Shown here piece after piece: positions 14,078 through 21,915 of a stretch of 64,000 bases of DNA (positions are counted from its first letter, which is position 1; each line of letters starts with the position of its first letter). The notes below the pieces were generated by a model, which had not been told where the DNA came from, ran no database searches, and saw only the letters and a list, made by a program, of their open reading frames with translations. The DNA comes from Burkholderia sp. PAMC 26561 (GTDB lineage: Bacteria > Pseudomonadota > Gammaproteobacteria > Burkholderiales > Burkholderiaceae), in assembly GCF_001557535.2 (NCBI RefSeq), contig NZ_CP014315.1, forward strand, positions 1,054,001 through 1,118,000, written 5' to 3'. The translations under genes were made by a program, and so were the position numbers.

Positions 14078-15799
14078 ATGAGCGATCCGACTTCCCTGCA
14101 ACCTGCGAATTTTCAGCGCCGGTTTTATTACCTCCTGAATTTCGAGCGCGCGCTCCAATGGCTTGCGGATCGTTACGACGACCTCTGGGCTGAAAACGAG
14201 CGCGTTTTCCTGCGCGAATTTGCGGCGTTGCCGCTGGCGTCGCGGGCGTTGCTGGTTCGCATGCTGATGCGCGTGGGACCGCATTTCCGCGCAAGCAAAC
14301 TGCTCTACGATGAAATCGGATGCCCGCTCGAAGCGATCGCGCCGCTCAGCGCGCTCGGTTGGGTGGACGCAAATCCGCCGCTTACGCTCGACCAGGTCTT
14401 CGGTCTTCACACCAAACCCGAACTGACGAAGATCTTCTCGCTAAATCCGGCCGCCGCGAGCGCGCGCAAGTCCGAGCTACAGCAATCGCTTTCGTTCCTG
14501 CATCCCGGCGAGCGGGTTTATCGCGAATGGCATCCGGGTGCATGCGACGTCGTCATGCGTTTGAATGTGACCGCGTTATGCGAGCGCCTGAGGCTCATGT
14601 TCTTCGGCAATTTGCGCCAAAGCTGGGCCGAGTTCGTACTCGCGGACCTCGGGATCGTGCGGTACGAGCGGGTCTTGCTCGAACGGTCGTCGCGCGCTTT
14701 TCAAACCCGCGCGGATATCGATGTGTTCCTGGCCGTGCATGCATACCGCGACATGCTCGATACCATCGATGACGTGCCGTCCATCGAAGCCATGATTCCC
14801 GAGATCGAAGCACTGGCTTGCGATCACGGCTGGCTGGACCAGCGCCGGCAAAAACTGTTGTATCGCGTGGGGCAGTACTGCGAGCGGCTTCGTCACTGGG
14901 ATACGGCATTGGCCGCTTACAGGTCGTGCGCGTTTCCGGGCGCGCGGCACCGGCGCATGCGTGCGCTGGAACAGGCGGGTTTTTACACCGATGCATACGT
15001 CCTGGCGCTTCAGGCGTGCAGCGAGCCCGAAAGCGAAGAGGAAGCGCAACGCGTCGAGCGCATGTTGCCACGGCTTCGGCGCAAGCTCGGGCTTCCCATC
15101 GAGCCCGTGGGCAGGGCGCGACCCGTTGAACGTATCGATGTTGTCCTGCCAATGCCGGCCCGACCTGCTTCGGTAGAAATGATCGTTCGCGATGCACTCA
15201 GCGAACCGGGCGCGGGCGTGCATTACGTCGAGAACACATTGATCAATTCGCTCTTCGGGCTGCTTTGCTGGGACGCGATCTTCATGCCGCTGCCGGGCGC
15301 ATTTTTCCATCCGTTCCAGCGTGGTCCCGCGGATCTCCATTCGCCGGGCTTTCATGCGGCACGGCGCGACGCGTTCGACCAATGCCTTGCTTTACTCGAT
15401 ACCGCTCAGCACGAGCACGTGATCCGGTCGGCGTTTGAATTGAAGGCGGGCGTTCAATCTCCTTTCGTTCATTGGGGAATGCTGACAGCCGAACTGCTGG
15501 AGCAGGCGCTGCTTTGCTTGCCCGCCGCACATATGAAGTTGTGGTTTCGCAGGCTTTTGCAGGATATCGGCGCGAACCGGACGGGGTTTCCGGACCTGAT
15601 CCGCTTCTGGCCGCAACAGAGGCGCTACGAAATGATCGAGGTGAAGGGGCCGGGGGACCGTCTGCAGGATAACCAGACGCGCTGGCTCGCGTACTGCGCG
15701 GCGCACGATATGCCGGTGCGCGTCGTTCATGTGAGATGGGCGGAGACGCAGTGCGATCCCGCAAGTGAGAGCGGCGCCATTAGCGAGCAGCTGTGCTAA
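14078..15799 (+). CDS. FAN1-like structure-specific nuclease (VRR-NUC domain)
   Basis: A 573-aa protein related to bacterial FAN1. The N-terminal FYYLLNFERALQWLADRYDD, a SAP-like/helical region and TPR-like helices (about 200-330) precede a C-terminal VRR-NUC domain. The PD-(D/E)xK site is intact: GFPDLIRFWP (Asp506) and YEMIEVKGPGDRLQDNQ (Glu521, Lys523). FAN1 cuts 5' flaps and unhooks DNA interstrand crosslinks. A LexA box sits immediately upstream, so SOS induction is expected. An ATG at 14063 lies inside that box, so I prefer the ATG at 14078, although no good Shine-Dalgarno sequence is seen. Its last codons overlap an antitoxin-like gene. Confidence 0.88.
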   Translation: MSDPTSLQPANFQRRFYYLLNFERALQWLADRYDDLWAENERVFLREFAALPLASRALLVRMLMRVGPHFRASKLLYDEIGCPLEAIAPLSALGWVDANPPLTLDQVFGLHTKPELTKIFSLNPAAASARKSELQQSLSFLHPGERVYREWHPGACDVVMRLNVTALCERLRLMFFGNLRQSWAEFVLADLGIVRYERVLLERSSRAFQTRADIDVFLAVHAYRDMLDTIDDVPSIEAMIPEIEALACDHGWLDQRRQKLLYRVGQYCERLRHWDTALAAYRSCAFPGARHRRMRALEQAGFYTDAYVLALQACSEPESEEEAQRVERMLPRLRRKLGLPIEPVGRARPVERIDVVLPMPARPASVEMIVRDALSEPGAGVHYVENTLINSLFGLLCWDAIFMPLPGAFFHPFQRGPADLHSPGFHAARRDAFDQCLALLDTAQHEHVIRSAFELKAGVQSPFVHWGMLTAELLEQALLCLPAAHMKLWFRRLLQDIGANRTGFPDLIRFWPQQRRYEMIEVKGPGDRLQDNQTRWLAYCAAHDMPVRVVHVRWAETQCDPASESGAISEQLC

Positions 15800-16032
15800 A
15801 CACTTTACCGCGAGAGCATATAAAAACAATTGAACTTCACGATGTTGCATCCGATCTGTCCAAGCAAATTTATGCAGCTTGCAATGGTGAGCAATTTCTT
15901 ATCACGAAAGGCGGCAAGGCTGTTTTAATGCTGGTCCCGTTCAAGCAGCCAACGATTCGCCGTTTCGGTAGCTTGAAAGGGCGGATACGGATCGCCGCCG
16001 ACTTCAATGAACCGGTCCACTTCAGCAAATAA
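15793..16032 (+). CDS. Phd/YefM-type antitoxin, orphan
   Basis: A 79-aa protein with a GTG start, overlapping the end of the nuclease gene by 7 bp. EHIKTIELHDVASDLSKQI and FLITKGGKAVLMLVPF fit the N-terminal DNA-binding fold of the Phd/YefM family, and RFGSLKGRIRIAADFNEPV resembles the toxin-wrapping C-terminal tail of antitoxins paired with PIN-domain VapC toxins. No toxin gene follows: the next gene is a histidine kinase. It may be a leftover antitoxin, an anti-addiction factor, or a translationally coupled partner of the nuclease. Confidence 0.7.
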   Translation: MLNTLPREHIKTIELHDVASDLSKQIYAACNGEQFLITKGGKAVLMLVPFKQPTIRRFGSLKGRIRIAADFNEPVHFSK

Positions 16033-16164
16033 TTAAGCACTCGGTACATCTGCGTCGGTTTTTTTCGCGATCAAAGTGGCTTTCCCTGCACTTCTCTCGT
16101 TAGACCCGCGCTATTGGAGAGCGCAAAATACGCAAGTCGAGAACTTAGCCGGGTCCGGAAAAAT

Positions 16165-18330
16165 ATGGCGCTTAACACGTTTGGCGGACTGTGGGATTCA
16201 GTCGAGCGCCACCGCAGCAGTGTTGTCCTGCGCCTGCTCGCAACGGTTTTTCTGTTTAGCTGCATGGTGACGTTGACGCTCACGGCGCTGCAGCTTTATC
16301 GCGACTATGACCGGGGCATGGCGCTGATCGAAAGCAGGCTCGCGCAGATCAACGAGAGTTATCGCGGCAGCCTGGGCGAAGCGCTCTGGCGTCTCGATCG
16401 CCCGCAACTCGAGCTGCAGCTCGACGGCATTCTCCGTCTGCCCGATATCCGGATTGCCGAAGTCACCGAGATCATCGCCAGCGATACGTCCATGGTCGTC
16501 GCCGCCGGCGAACGTACACTCGGGCCGGTGATCGTGCGGAGCTTCCCTGTCGTGTATCGGGTTCAAGGTCACGAGGAAATGATCGGCACGTTGAAAGTGG
16601 AGGCGACGCTCACGAACCTGTACCGCGAGCTGTATAAAACCGCGCTGGTCATCTTGCTGAGCCAGGCGGCGAACACGTTCATCGTCACGCTCTTCACGTT
16701 CTATATTTTTTCGCGTCTCGTGACGCGGCATCTCGCGGTGGTGGCGCGGCGCGTAGAGAGCTACGACTTCCGGCAAGCGCCGCAAGCCTTTGCGTTGCAA
16801 CGCAAACCGCCGCGTCATCCGGACGAACTCGAGCGCGTGGTGGCATCGTTCCATGCAATGTCGGCACGGCTTTATCGTGCGTATATCGATGAACGCGAAG
16901 CCGCCGAAGGCCGTGAAGCGCGGCATGCAGCGGAAGCGGCCAATCGTGCGAAGTCCGAGTTCATCGCCAACATGAGTCACGAATTGCGCACGCCGCTCAA
17001 CGGCATTCTTGGCTACGCGCAGGTGCTGAGCCGCGATCCGGCCTTGAACGAGCGCCAGCGCGATGGACTCGGCGTGATCCAGCGCAGCGGCGAACATCTG
17101 CTGGCGCTGATCAACGACGTCCTGGACATCGCGAGGATCGAGGCGGGGAAGGTGCCCTTCGATATCGTCGCCGTGCCGCTTGCGGGTTTGCTCAACGATA
17201 TTCGCGAGATCATCGGTGTGAAGGCGGAGCAGAAAGACTTGGTATTTGTCTGCAACGCCGCGCGGGGTGTGCCCGAGGCCGTACGTGCCGATGAACGGCG
17301 GCTACGGCAGGTCTTGCTCAATTTGCTCGCCAACGCGGTGAAGTTCACCGACCACGGCAGCGTGACCTTGCGCGTGGCAACGCTCGTGCATGGCCGTGTT
17401 CGATTCACGGTGGAGGACACAGGCATTGGTATTGATGAGGCGCAACGCGAGCTGATCTTCGAGCCCTTCGAGCAAAGCGGCGACGAACAACGGCAGCGTG
17501 GCGGCGCGGGGCTTGGACTCGGCATCAGCCGGCAACTCATGCGCGCGATGGGCAGTGAAATCTTCGTCGAGAGCTGCAAGGGAGAGGGCAGCACGTTCTG
17601 GTTTGAACTCGATGCGGCCACGCAGGCTTGGCTTGTCGTGCAATCGCCGACGGTGCCCGCGCGGGTGATCACGGGCTACGCGGGCAAGCGCAGAACGGTG
17701 CTCGTGATCGATGATGCGCCCACGAATCGCGCGGTGGCCGCCGTCATGCTGGGGCACATCGGTTTCGCGGTGCTCGAGGCGGAAAGCGGCGCGGAGGCGG
17801 TCGAGATCGCCCGGCGGACCACCCCGGACCTGGTTCTCACCGACGTGATCATGGGCGGCCTGGACGGGCTGCAGACCATTCATCGCCTGCGTCTCATGCC
17901 GGGAATGAGCGAGATCCCGGTAATCGCGATGTCCGCAAGTCCTTCCGGCGGCGACGAACCACGCAGCCTCGCTGCGGGCGCGAATGCGTTTATCGTCAAG
18001 CCGCTTCATCTGGACACGCTGCTGCACAAGATCACGTCGGTGACGTCGATTGAATGGATCCATGCGCCAACGGCGATTATCGAGCCGCCTGGGACCTTTA
18101 GCGCGCCAATGCCATATATTCCTTTGCCGCTTGACGAACTCGAAGTGTTGCATCGCCTGGCGCGGCAAGGGAACATGCGTGAAATCGTGCTGTGGGCCGA
18201 GCGCATCACGCATCTGGACGCACGTTACGGCGCGTTTGCAGCGGAGCTGCGCGCGCTGGCGAAGGGGTATCGGACGAAGGCAATCGTGCAGTTCGTGGAA
18301 CAGCATCTTGAAGGGAGACACGCGTCATGA
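16165..18330 (+). CDS. Hybrid sensor histidine kinase
   Basis: A 721-aa membrane kinase: TM1 (about 19-43), a periplasmic sensor of some 115 residues of no recognised family, TM2 (about 160-185), a HAMP-like linker, HisKA with the phospho-acceptor His272 (MSHELRTPLNGILGY), HATPase (DTGIGIDEAQRELIFEPF, GLGLGISRQL) and a C-terminal REC domain (VLVIDDAPTNRAV, LVLTDVIMGGLDG). About 85 residues follow REC, helical, without a clear HPt histidine motif. The ATG at 16165 is preferred over the one 51 bp upstream because it begins just before TM1. It is the first of three genes joined by ATGA overlaps. Confidence 0.9.
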   Translation: MALNTFGGLWDSVERHRSSVVLRLLATVFLFSCMVTLTLTALQLYRDYDRGMALIESRLAQINESYRGSLGEALWRLDRPQLELQLDGILRLPDIRIAEVTEIIASDTSMVVAAGERTLGPVIVRSFPVVYRVQGHEEMIGTLKVEATLTNLYRELYKTALVILLSQAANTFIVTLFTFYIFSRLVTRHLAVVARRVESYDFRQAPQAFALQRKPPRHPDELERVVASFHAMSARLYRAYIDEREAAEGREARHAAEAANRAKSEFIANMSHELRTPLNGILGYAQVLSRDPALNERQRDGLGVIQRSGEHLLALINDVLDIARIEAGKVPFDIVAVPLAGLLNDIREIIGVKAEQKDLVFVCNAARGVPEAVRADERRLRQVLLNLLANAVKFTDHGSVTLRVATLVHGRVRFTVEDTGIGIDEAQRELIFEPFEQSGDEQRQRGGAGLGLGISRQLMRAMGSEIFVESCKGEGSTFWFELDAATQAWLVVQSPTVPARVITGYAGKRRTVLVIDDAPTNRAVAAVMLGHIGFAVLEAESGAEAVEIARRTTPDLVLTDVIMGGLDGLQTIHRLRLMPGMSEIPVIAMSASPSGGDEPRSLAAGANAFIVKPLHLDTLLHKITSVTSIEWIHAPTAIIEPPGTFSAPMPYIPLPLDELEVLHRLARQGNMREIVLWAERITHLDARYGAFAAELRALAKGYRTKAIVQFVEQHLEGRHAS

Positions 18331-20363
18331 GCGATACGGCAACAGTGGCGGTCGAGGCGCCCGCGGTCCTGATCGTGGACGACATGCCGGCGAACCTGAG
18401 CGTCATGGTCGAGAGCCTGGAAGACCAGGGGTATCGCGTGCTGGTTGCACTCGACGGGCTTGAGGCGCTGGAACGCGCAGCGTTCTCGCAACCCGACCTG
18501 ATCTTGCTGGATGTGAAGATGCCCGGCATCGATGGTTATGAAACCTGCCGGCGCCTGAAAGCGAACAGCGATACGAACGAGATTCCCGTGATCTTCATGA
18601 CGTCCATGTCGGCGGCCGCCGATGTCGTGGAAGGGCTCGCGGCGGGCGGCGTGGATTACGTCACGAAACCCATTCGCGTCGATGAAGTGGTTGCGCGCAT
18701 TGGTACGCATCTGTCATTGCGCACGTTGCAGCGACAACTCGTCACGCGCAACCTGCAATTGCAGCATGAGATAGCGGTGCGTCAGGAAACCGAGCGCAAG
18801 CTATGCGAAGCACGCGATGAACTCGAGGCGCGCGTTGCGCAACGAACCGAGGAACTCGCGCGGGCCAACCTGAGCCTGAATCTCGAGATCATCGAACGTA
18901 AAGATGTCGAGGCACGGCTCAAGCAAAGCGAAGCGCGCTTTCGTGCGATCGTTGAAACGAGTCCGGTGCCGTTGTGCATCACGTCCATGCCGCAAGGCGA
19001 GATTCTTTACATGAACCAGCCTTTTCGAAGGCTCTTTTCATTCGATGAGGCGCAGACAACGGGCAACATCGTCGACTTTTATGGAGCGCCGGGTGAGCGC
19101 GATCCGGTTGTTTGCAAATTGCGCAGCGAGGGCAACCTGCATAACACTGAACTGCGCTTCAGGCGGCCCGACGGCACGTCGTTCTGGGCCGTGGCGAATG
19201 CCCGCGTTGCAACCTACGACGACGTTCCCGCCATCTATGTAGGCCTCTACGACATCACCGCGCGCAAAGCAGCCGACGAAAAACTGCGCGCAAGCGAGGC
19301 GAGTCTCGCGAACGCGCAGCGCCTTGCGCGCCTGGGCGACTGGGCGTGGGACAGCGCGCGAGGGGTCACGCACTGGTCGTCGGAAATTTACCGGATCCTC
19401 GGTGTTGTCTGCTCGCAGGTGAAGCCGTGCTACAGCGCTTACCTCGCAGCGGTTCATCCCGACGACCATGCCGCCTTCAGGCGGGCGGTTCGCGTGCTGA
19501 TGTGCACGGGGAAGCCGTTTGGTATCGATCATCGTATTGTCGGACCCGATGGCGCCACGCGGATCGTGCGGCTGCAAGCGGAACATATCCAGGCCGATGA
19601 GGGAAGTCCGTGGGGTATCGTTGGAACCGTTCAGGACATCACCGAGCGCAAGCGGACCGAAGAAGAACTGCTTGCGTCACGTGAGCGGTTGCGCGAATTG
19701 TCGGCGTATCTGGAAGCGATCCGCGAAGAGGAAAGACGGCGCATCGCCATGGAAATCCACGACGAACTCGGACAGGTCCTGACCGCGCTGAAGATGGATG
19801 TTGCGCTGCTGAAGATGCGCCTCGTGGGTGATGCGAACGTCACGGCCAACACCGATCCTGAAGCCACGCGCAAGATCGACGACATCCGCGAACTGGTCGA
19901 AAAGACGATCTGGATGGTGCGCAATGTCGCGAGTCATTTGCGGCCTGCTGCGCTCAATTTCGGCGTCGTCTCGGCGCTCGAATGGCTCGCCGAGGACTTC
20001 GCGCGGCGCAACGGCATGCCATGCCAGCTCGTCGTGCGCGGTGGCGAACCCGTACTTGCCGATGCGTTTTCCACCGCTGTGTTTCGCATCGTCCAGGAGT
20101 CGCTGACGAACGTATCGCGGCATGCGGAGGCGTCGCGCGTGACCGTAACGCTGGTGAGCAGCGACGTCGCGCTCGATCTGCGCGTAAGCGATGATGGCAA
20201 GGGCTTCGACGCTGATTCCGCGCAAAGCGGTTACTCGTATGGCCTGCTCGGCATGAGCGAACGCGCGAGACTGATCGGCGGGACATTGCAGATAGACAGC
20301 GCGCCGGGCGCGGGAACCATGGTGTCGATTCATTTACCGCTCGACGGCGGACGGGAACAATGA
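18327..20363 (+). CDS. REC-PAS-PAS-HisKA_3 histidine kinase
   Basis: A 678-aa soluble protein with an unusual order: an N-terminal receiver (residues 11-125, VLIVDDMPANLSV and LILLDVKMPGIDG with the phospho-Asp), a coiled coil (about 130-205), two PAS domains, then a NarL-type kinase core with HisKA_3 (EERRRIAMEIHDELGQ, His478) and HATPase (SDDGKGFD). It starts within the stop of the preceding hybrid kinase (ATGA) and its own stop overlaps the next gene. It may receive phosphate from the membrane kinase through its REC domain and pass a signal to the LuxR-type regulator. Confidence 0.9.
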   Translation: MSDTATVAVEAPAVLIVDDMPANLSVMVESLEDQGYRVLVALDGLEALERAAFSQPDLILLDVKMPGIDGYETCRRLKANSDTNEIPVIFMTSMSAAADVVEGLAAGGVDYVTKPIRVDEVVARIGTHLSLRTLQRQLVTRNLQLQHEIAVRQETERKLCEARDELEARVAQRTEELARANLSLNLEIIERKDVEARLKQSEARFRAIVETSPVPLCITSMPQGEILYMNQPFRRLFSFDEAQTTGNIVDFYGAPGERDPVVCKLRSEGNLHNTELRFRRPDGTSFWAVANARVATYDDVPAIYVGLYDITARKAADEKLRASEASLANAQRLARLGDWAWDSARGVTHWSSEIYRILGVVCSQVKPCYSAYLAAVHPDDHAAFRRAVRVLMCTGKPFGIDHRIVGPDGATRIVRLQAEHIQADEGSPWGIVGTVQDITERKRTEEELLASRERLRELSAYLEAIREEERRRIAMEIHDELGQVLTALKMDVALLKMRLVGDANVTANTDPEATRKIDDIRELVEKTIWMVRNVASHLRPAALNFGVVSALEWLAEDFARRNGMPCQLVVRGGEPVLADAFSTAVFRIVQESLTNVSRHAEASRVTVTLVSSDVALDLRVSDDGKGFDADSAQSGYSYGLLGMSERARLIGGTLQIDSAPGAGTMVSIHLPLDGGREQ

Positions 20364-20992
20364 TCAGTATTTTCATAGCCGATGACCACGCAATCGTACG
20401 CAGCGGACTCAAGCAGATCGTTGCGACCACGACCGATATCCAGGTGGTTGGCGAAGCAGCGCACGGCGCCGATGTAGTGGACAAGCTGCGTGCCTGCCAC
20501 GTCGATCTGCTGATGCTCGACATGACCATGCCCGGCATCAGCGGCGTGGACCTGATCCGGCGTGTGCGGGCCGAGCAGCCGGCGCTTCCCATTCTCGTGC
20601 TGAGCATTCACAACGAAGGGCAGGTCGTTTCGCGCGCGTTGCGTGCGGGCGCAACGGGTTATGTCACGAAGGACAGCGATCTCGAAGTGCTGCTTGCGGC
20701 GATTCGCAAGCTCGCTGCGGGCGGACGTTTCATCGATCCGAAACTCGTGGATGCAATCGTTTTCGATGCCCCATCGAACGACGGGCCACCGCACGAGATC
20801 CTGTCGGACCGCGAATTCCAGGTGTTACGGATGCTGGCTGCGGGCAGCAGCATCAACGATATTGCCGACGCCCTCTCGCTCAGCGCCAAGACCATCAGCA
20901 CACACAAGATGCGATTCATGCAGAAGCTCGGCCTGAACAATAATTCGGAAATGATCCGATACGCAGTGAGGCACAGATTGGTGACCGAATAG
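20360..20992 (+). CDS. NarL/LuxR-type response regulator
   Basis: A 210-aa regulator: receiver with acidic pocket FIADDHAIV and phospho-acceptor Asp54 (LLMLDMTMPGISG), KDSD after the conserved Lys, and a C-terminal LuxR helix-turn-helix (LSDREFQVLRMLAAGSSI, then ADALSLSAKTISTHKMR). The start overlaps the stop of the HisKA_3 kinase by 4 bp, so the kinase above is its cognate partner. Target genes are unknown; the following 200 bp with inverted repeats near 21008-21040 and the small gene behind it are candidates. Confidence 0.92.
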   Translation: MISIFIADDHAIVRSGLKQIVATTTDIQVVGEAAHGADVVDKLRACHVDLLMLDMTMPGISGVDLIRRVRAEQPALPILVLSIHNEGQVVSRALRAGATGYVTKDSDLEVLLAAIRKLAAGGRFIDPKLVDAIVFDAPSNDGPPHEILSDREFQVLRMLAAGSSINDIADALSLSAKTISTHKMRFMQKLGLNNNSEMIRYAVRHRLVTE

Positions 20993-21191
20993 CGATTGAT
21001 TCGCCGTGTCAGGAAATCCTGATAGGAGAATCAGGAACCGCCTAGGGGAAAATCCGCTTCCGCCGACTGGCAAATCGAGGCCGAATATTTAATATGAAGC
21101 TGTATGAAACGATGCGCTCATATCAAACGCATTCCAGCGCTGTATTTCCGTTTCATTCCCGATGTTCGCCTGGTTGAGTTGCGGAGATCCT

Positions 21192-21401
21192 ATGGCCGAT
21201 CGATCCGTAGTGGCTGAAGAGTTGATGCTGGTCGATTTGAAGGAGTGGATAAGTCTCTGGTACGACCGCTCCGTCGCCGCGAAATTCATCCGGCCGCCAT
21301 TCCGGCTGGATGATCCGACCGCCGAGCGATTGCAAGGTTATTTTGAAGTAGGCCTGAGCCCGGACGATGCCGTACTGGCGTTTTTCGGCGTCATGCACTG
21401 A
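21192..21401 (+). CDS. Small hypothetical protein
   Basis: A 69-aa soluble, acidic protein (MADRSVVAEELMLVDLKEW, ending DDAVLAFFGVMH). The ATG is preceded by GCGGAG at a good distance, and a strong terminator follows 67 bp after the stop, so this looks like a free-standing transcription unit. No known domain is recognised. It lies 200 bp downstream of the NarL-type regulator and may be one of its targets. Confidence 0.6.
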   Translation: MADRSVVAEELMLVDLKEWISLWYDRSVAAKFIRPPFRLDDPTAERLQGYFEVGLSPDDAVLAFFGVMH

Positions 21402-21468
21402 GTGTGCGTGTAGTCTAATCCCTGACCGTCTCTCAGTTCTAGCCCATCCCTCGGAAGCTAGAATTTTC

Positions 21469-21498
21469 AAGCGCCATGCTCGCATGGCGCTTTTTTTT
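21469..21498 (+). terminator. Rho-independent terminator
   Basis: A perfect 10-bp stem (AAGCGCCATG with CATGGCGCTT) encloses a CTCG tetraloop, and a run of eight T begins at 21491. It ends transcription of the small gene at 21192-21401. A second inverted repeat (TTCTAGC with GCTAGAA, 21437-21463) lies just before it. Confidence 0.92.
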
Positions 21499-21915
21499 CG
21501 CCTTGGTTCTCCGGTTCTGCTAAAACGCCAAACCGTTCAAAAACAGGATCGATAATCTTTCGTTTGCATATCTGTAAATTACAAATTAGTAATAAAAATA
21601 GCCCGATGCTTCGTTGACTCGCAAGACTTCATTAAAAGCCCTAAGCCAACTTAGGGTATGCGCGGCATTCTGTTTATCGCGGTTATTATCCTTTCTTTCG
21701 AAAAATGACAGGCCGAAATATATCGGCTTGACCGGCGTCCGGGCGCTCTGCGACCCTCCGCGCCGCCAAAACACCTCCTCCTCCCCACATCGAATGCCGT
21801 TCCACGGCAGCCGATGTCGTGTCTTCTCGAAACGCATGGTGGTTCGTGGTAACTGCGGCTCGTTTTGTATTTGCGTTCCTGTCGCTTTATCGTCTTCAAC
21901 CCTACGAACCTTTCC
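21499..21915. other. Leader region of the siderophore receptor gene
   Basis: About 415 bp, AT-rich in its first half (ACAAATTAGTAATAAAAATA). It must hold the receptor promoter. I see only a half Fur site (GGTTATTATCC near 21679-21689) and a separate perfect inverted repeat at 21639-21656. No coding sequence is supported. Confidence 0.5.
21639..21656. promoter_or_regulatory. Inverted repeat upstream of TonB receptor
   Basis: CCCTAAG-CCAA-CTTAGGG, a perfect 7-bp inverted repeat 260 bp upstream of the receptor start. It may be an operator or a small RNA hairpin in the leader. No regulator gene is adjacent. Confidence 0.5.

Noticed and set aside
15793..16164. Complete toxin-antitoxin pair after the nuclease gene
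   Set aside because: Only the antitoxin-like gene is present; the 130 bp before the kinase gene cannot hold a toxin.
21671..21695. Fur box upstream of the TonB receptor
   Set aside because: Only the half site TTATTATCC is present; the other half does not fit, so I did not annotate it.
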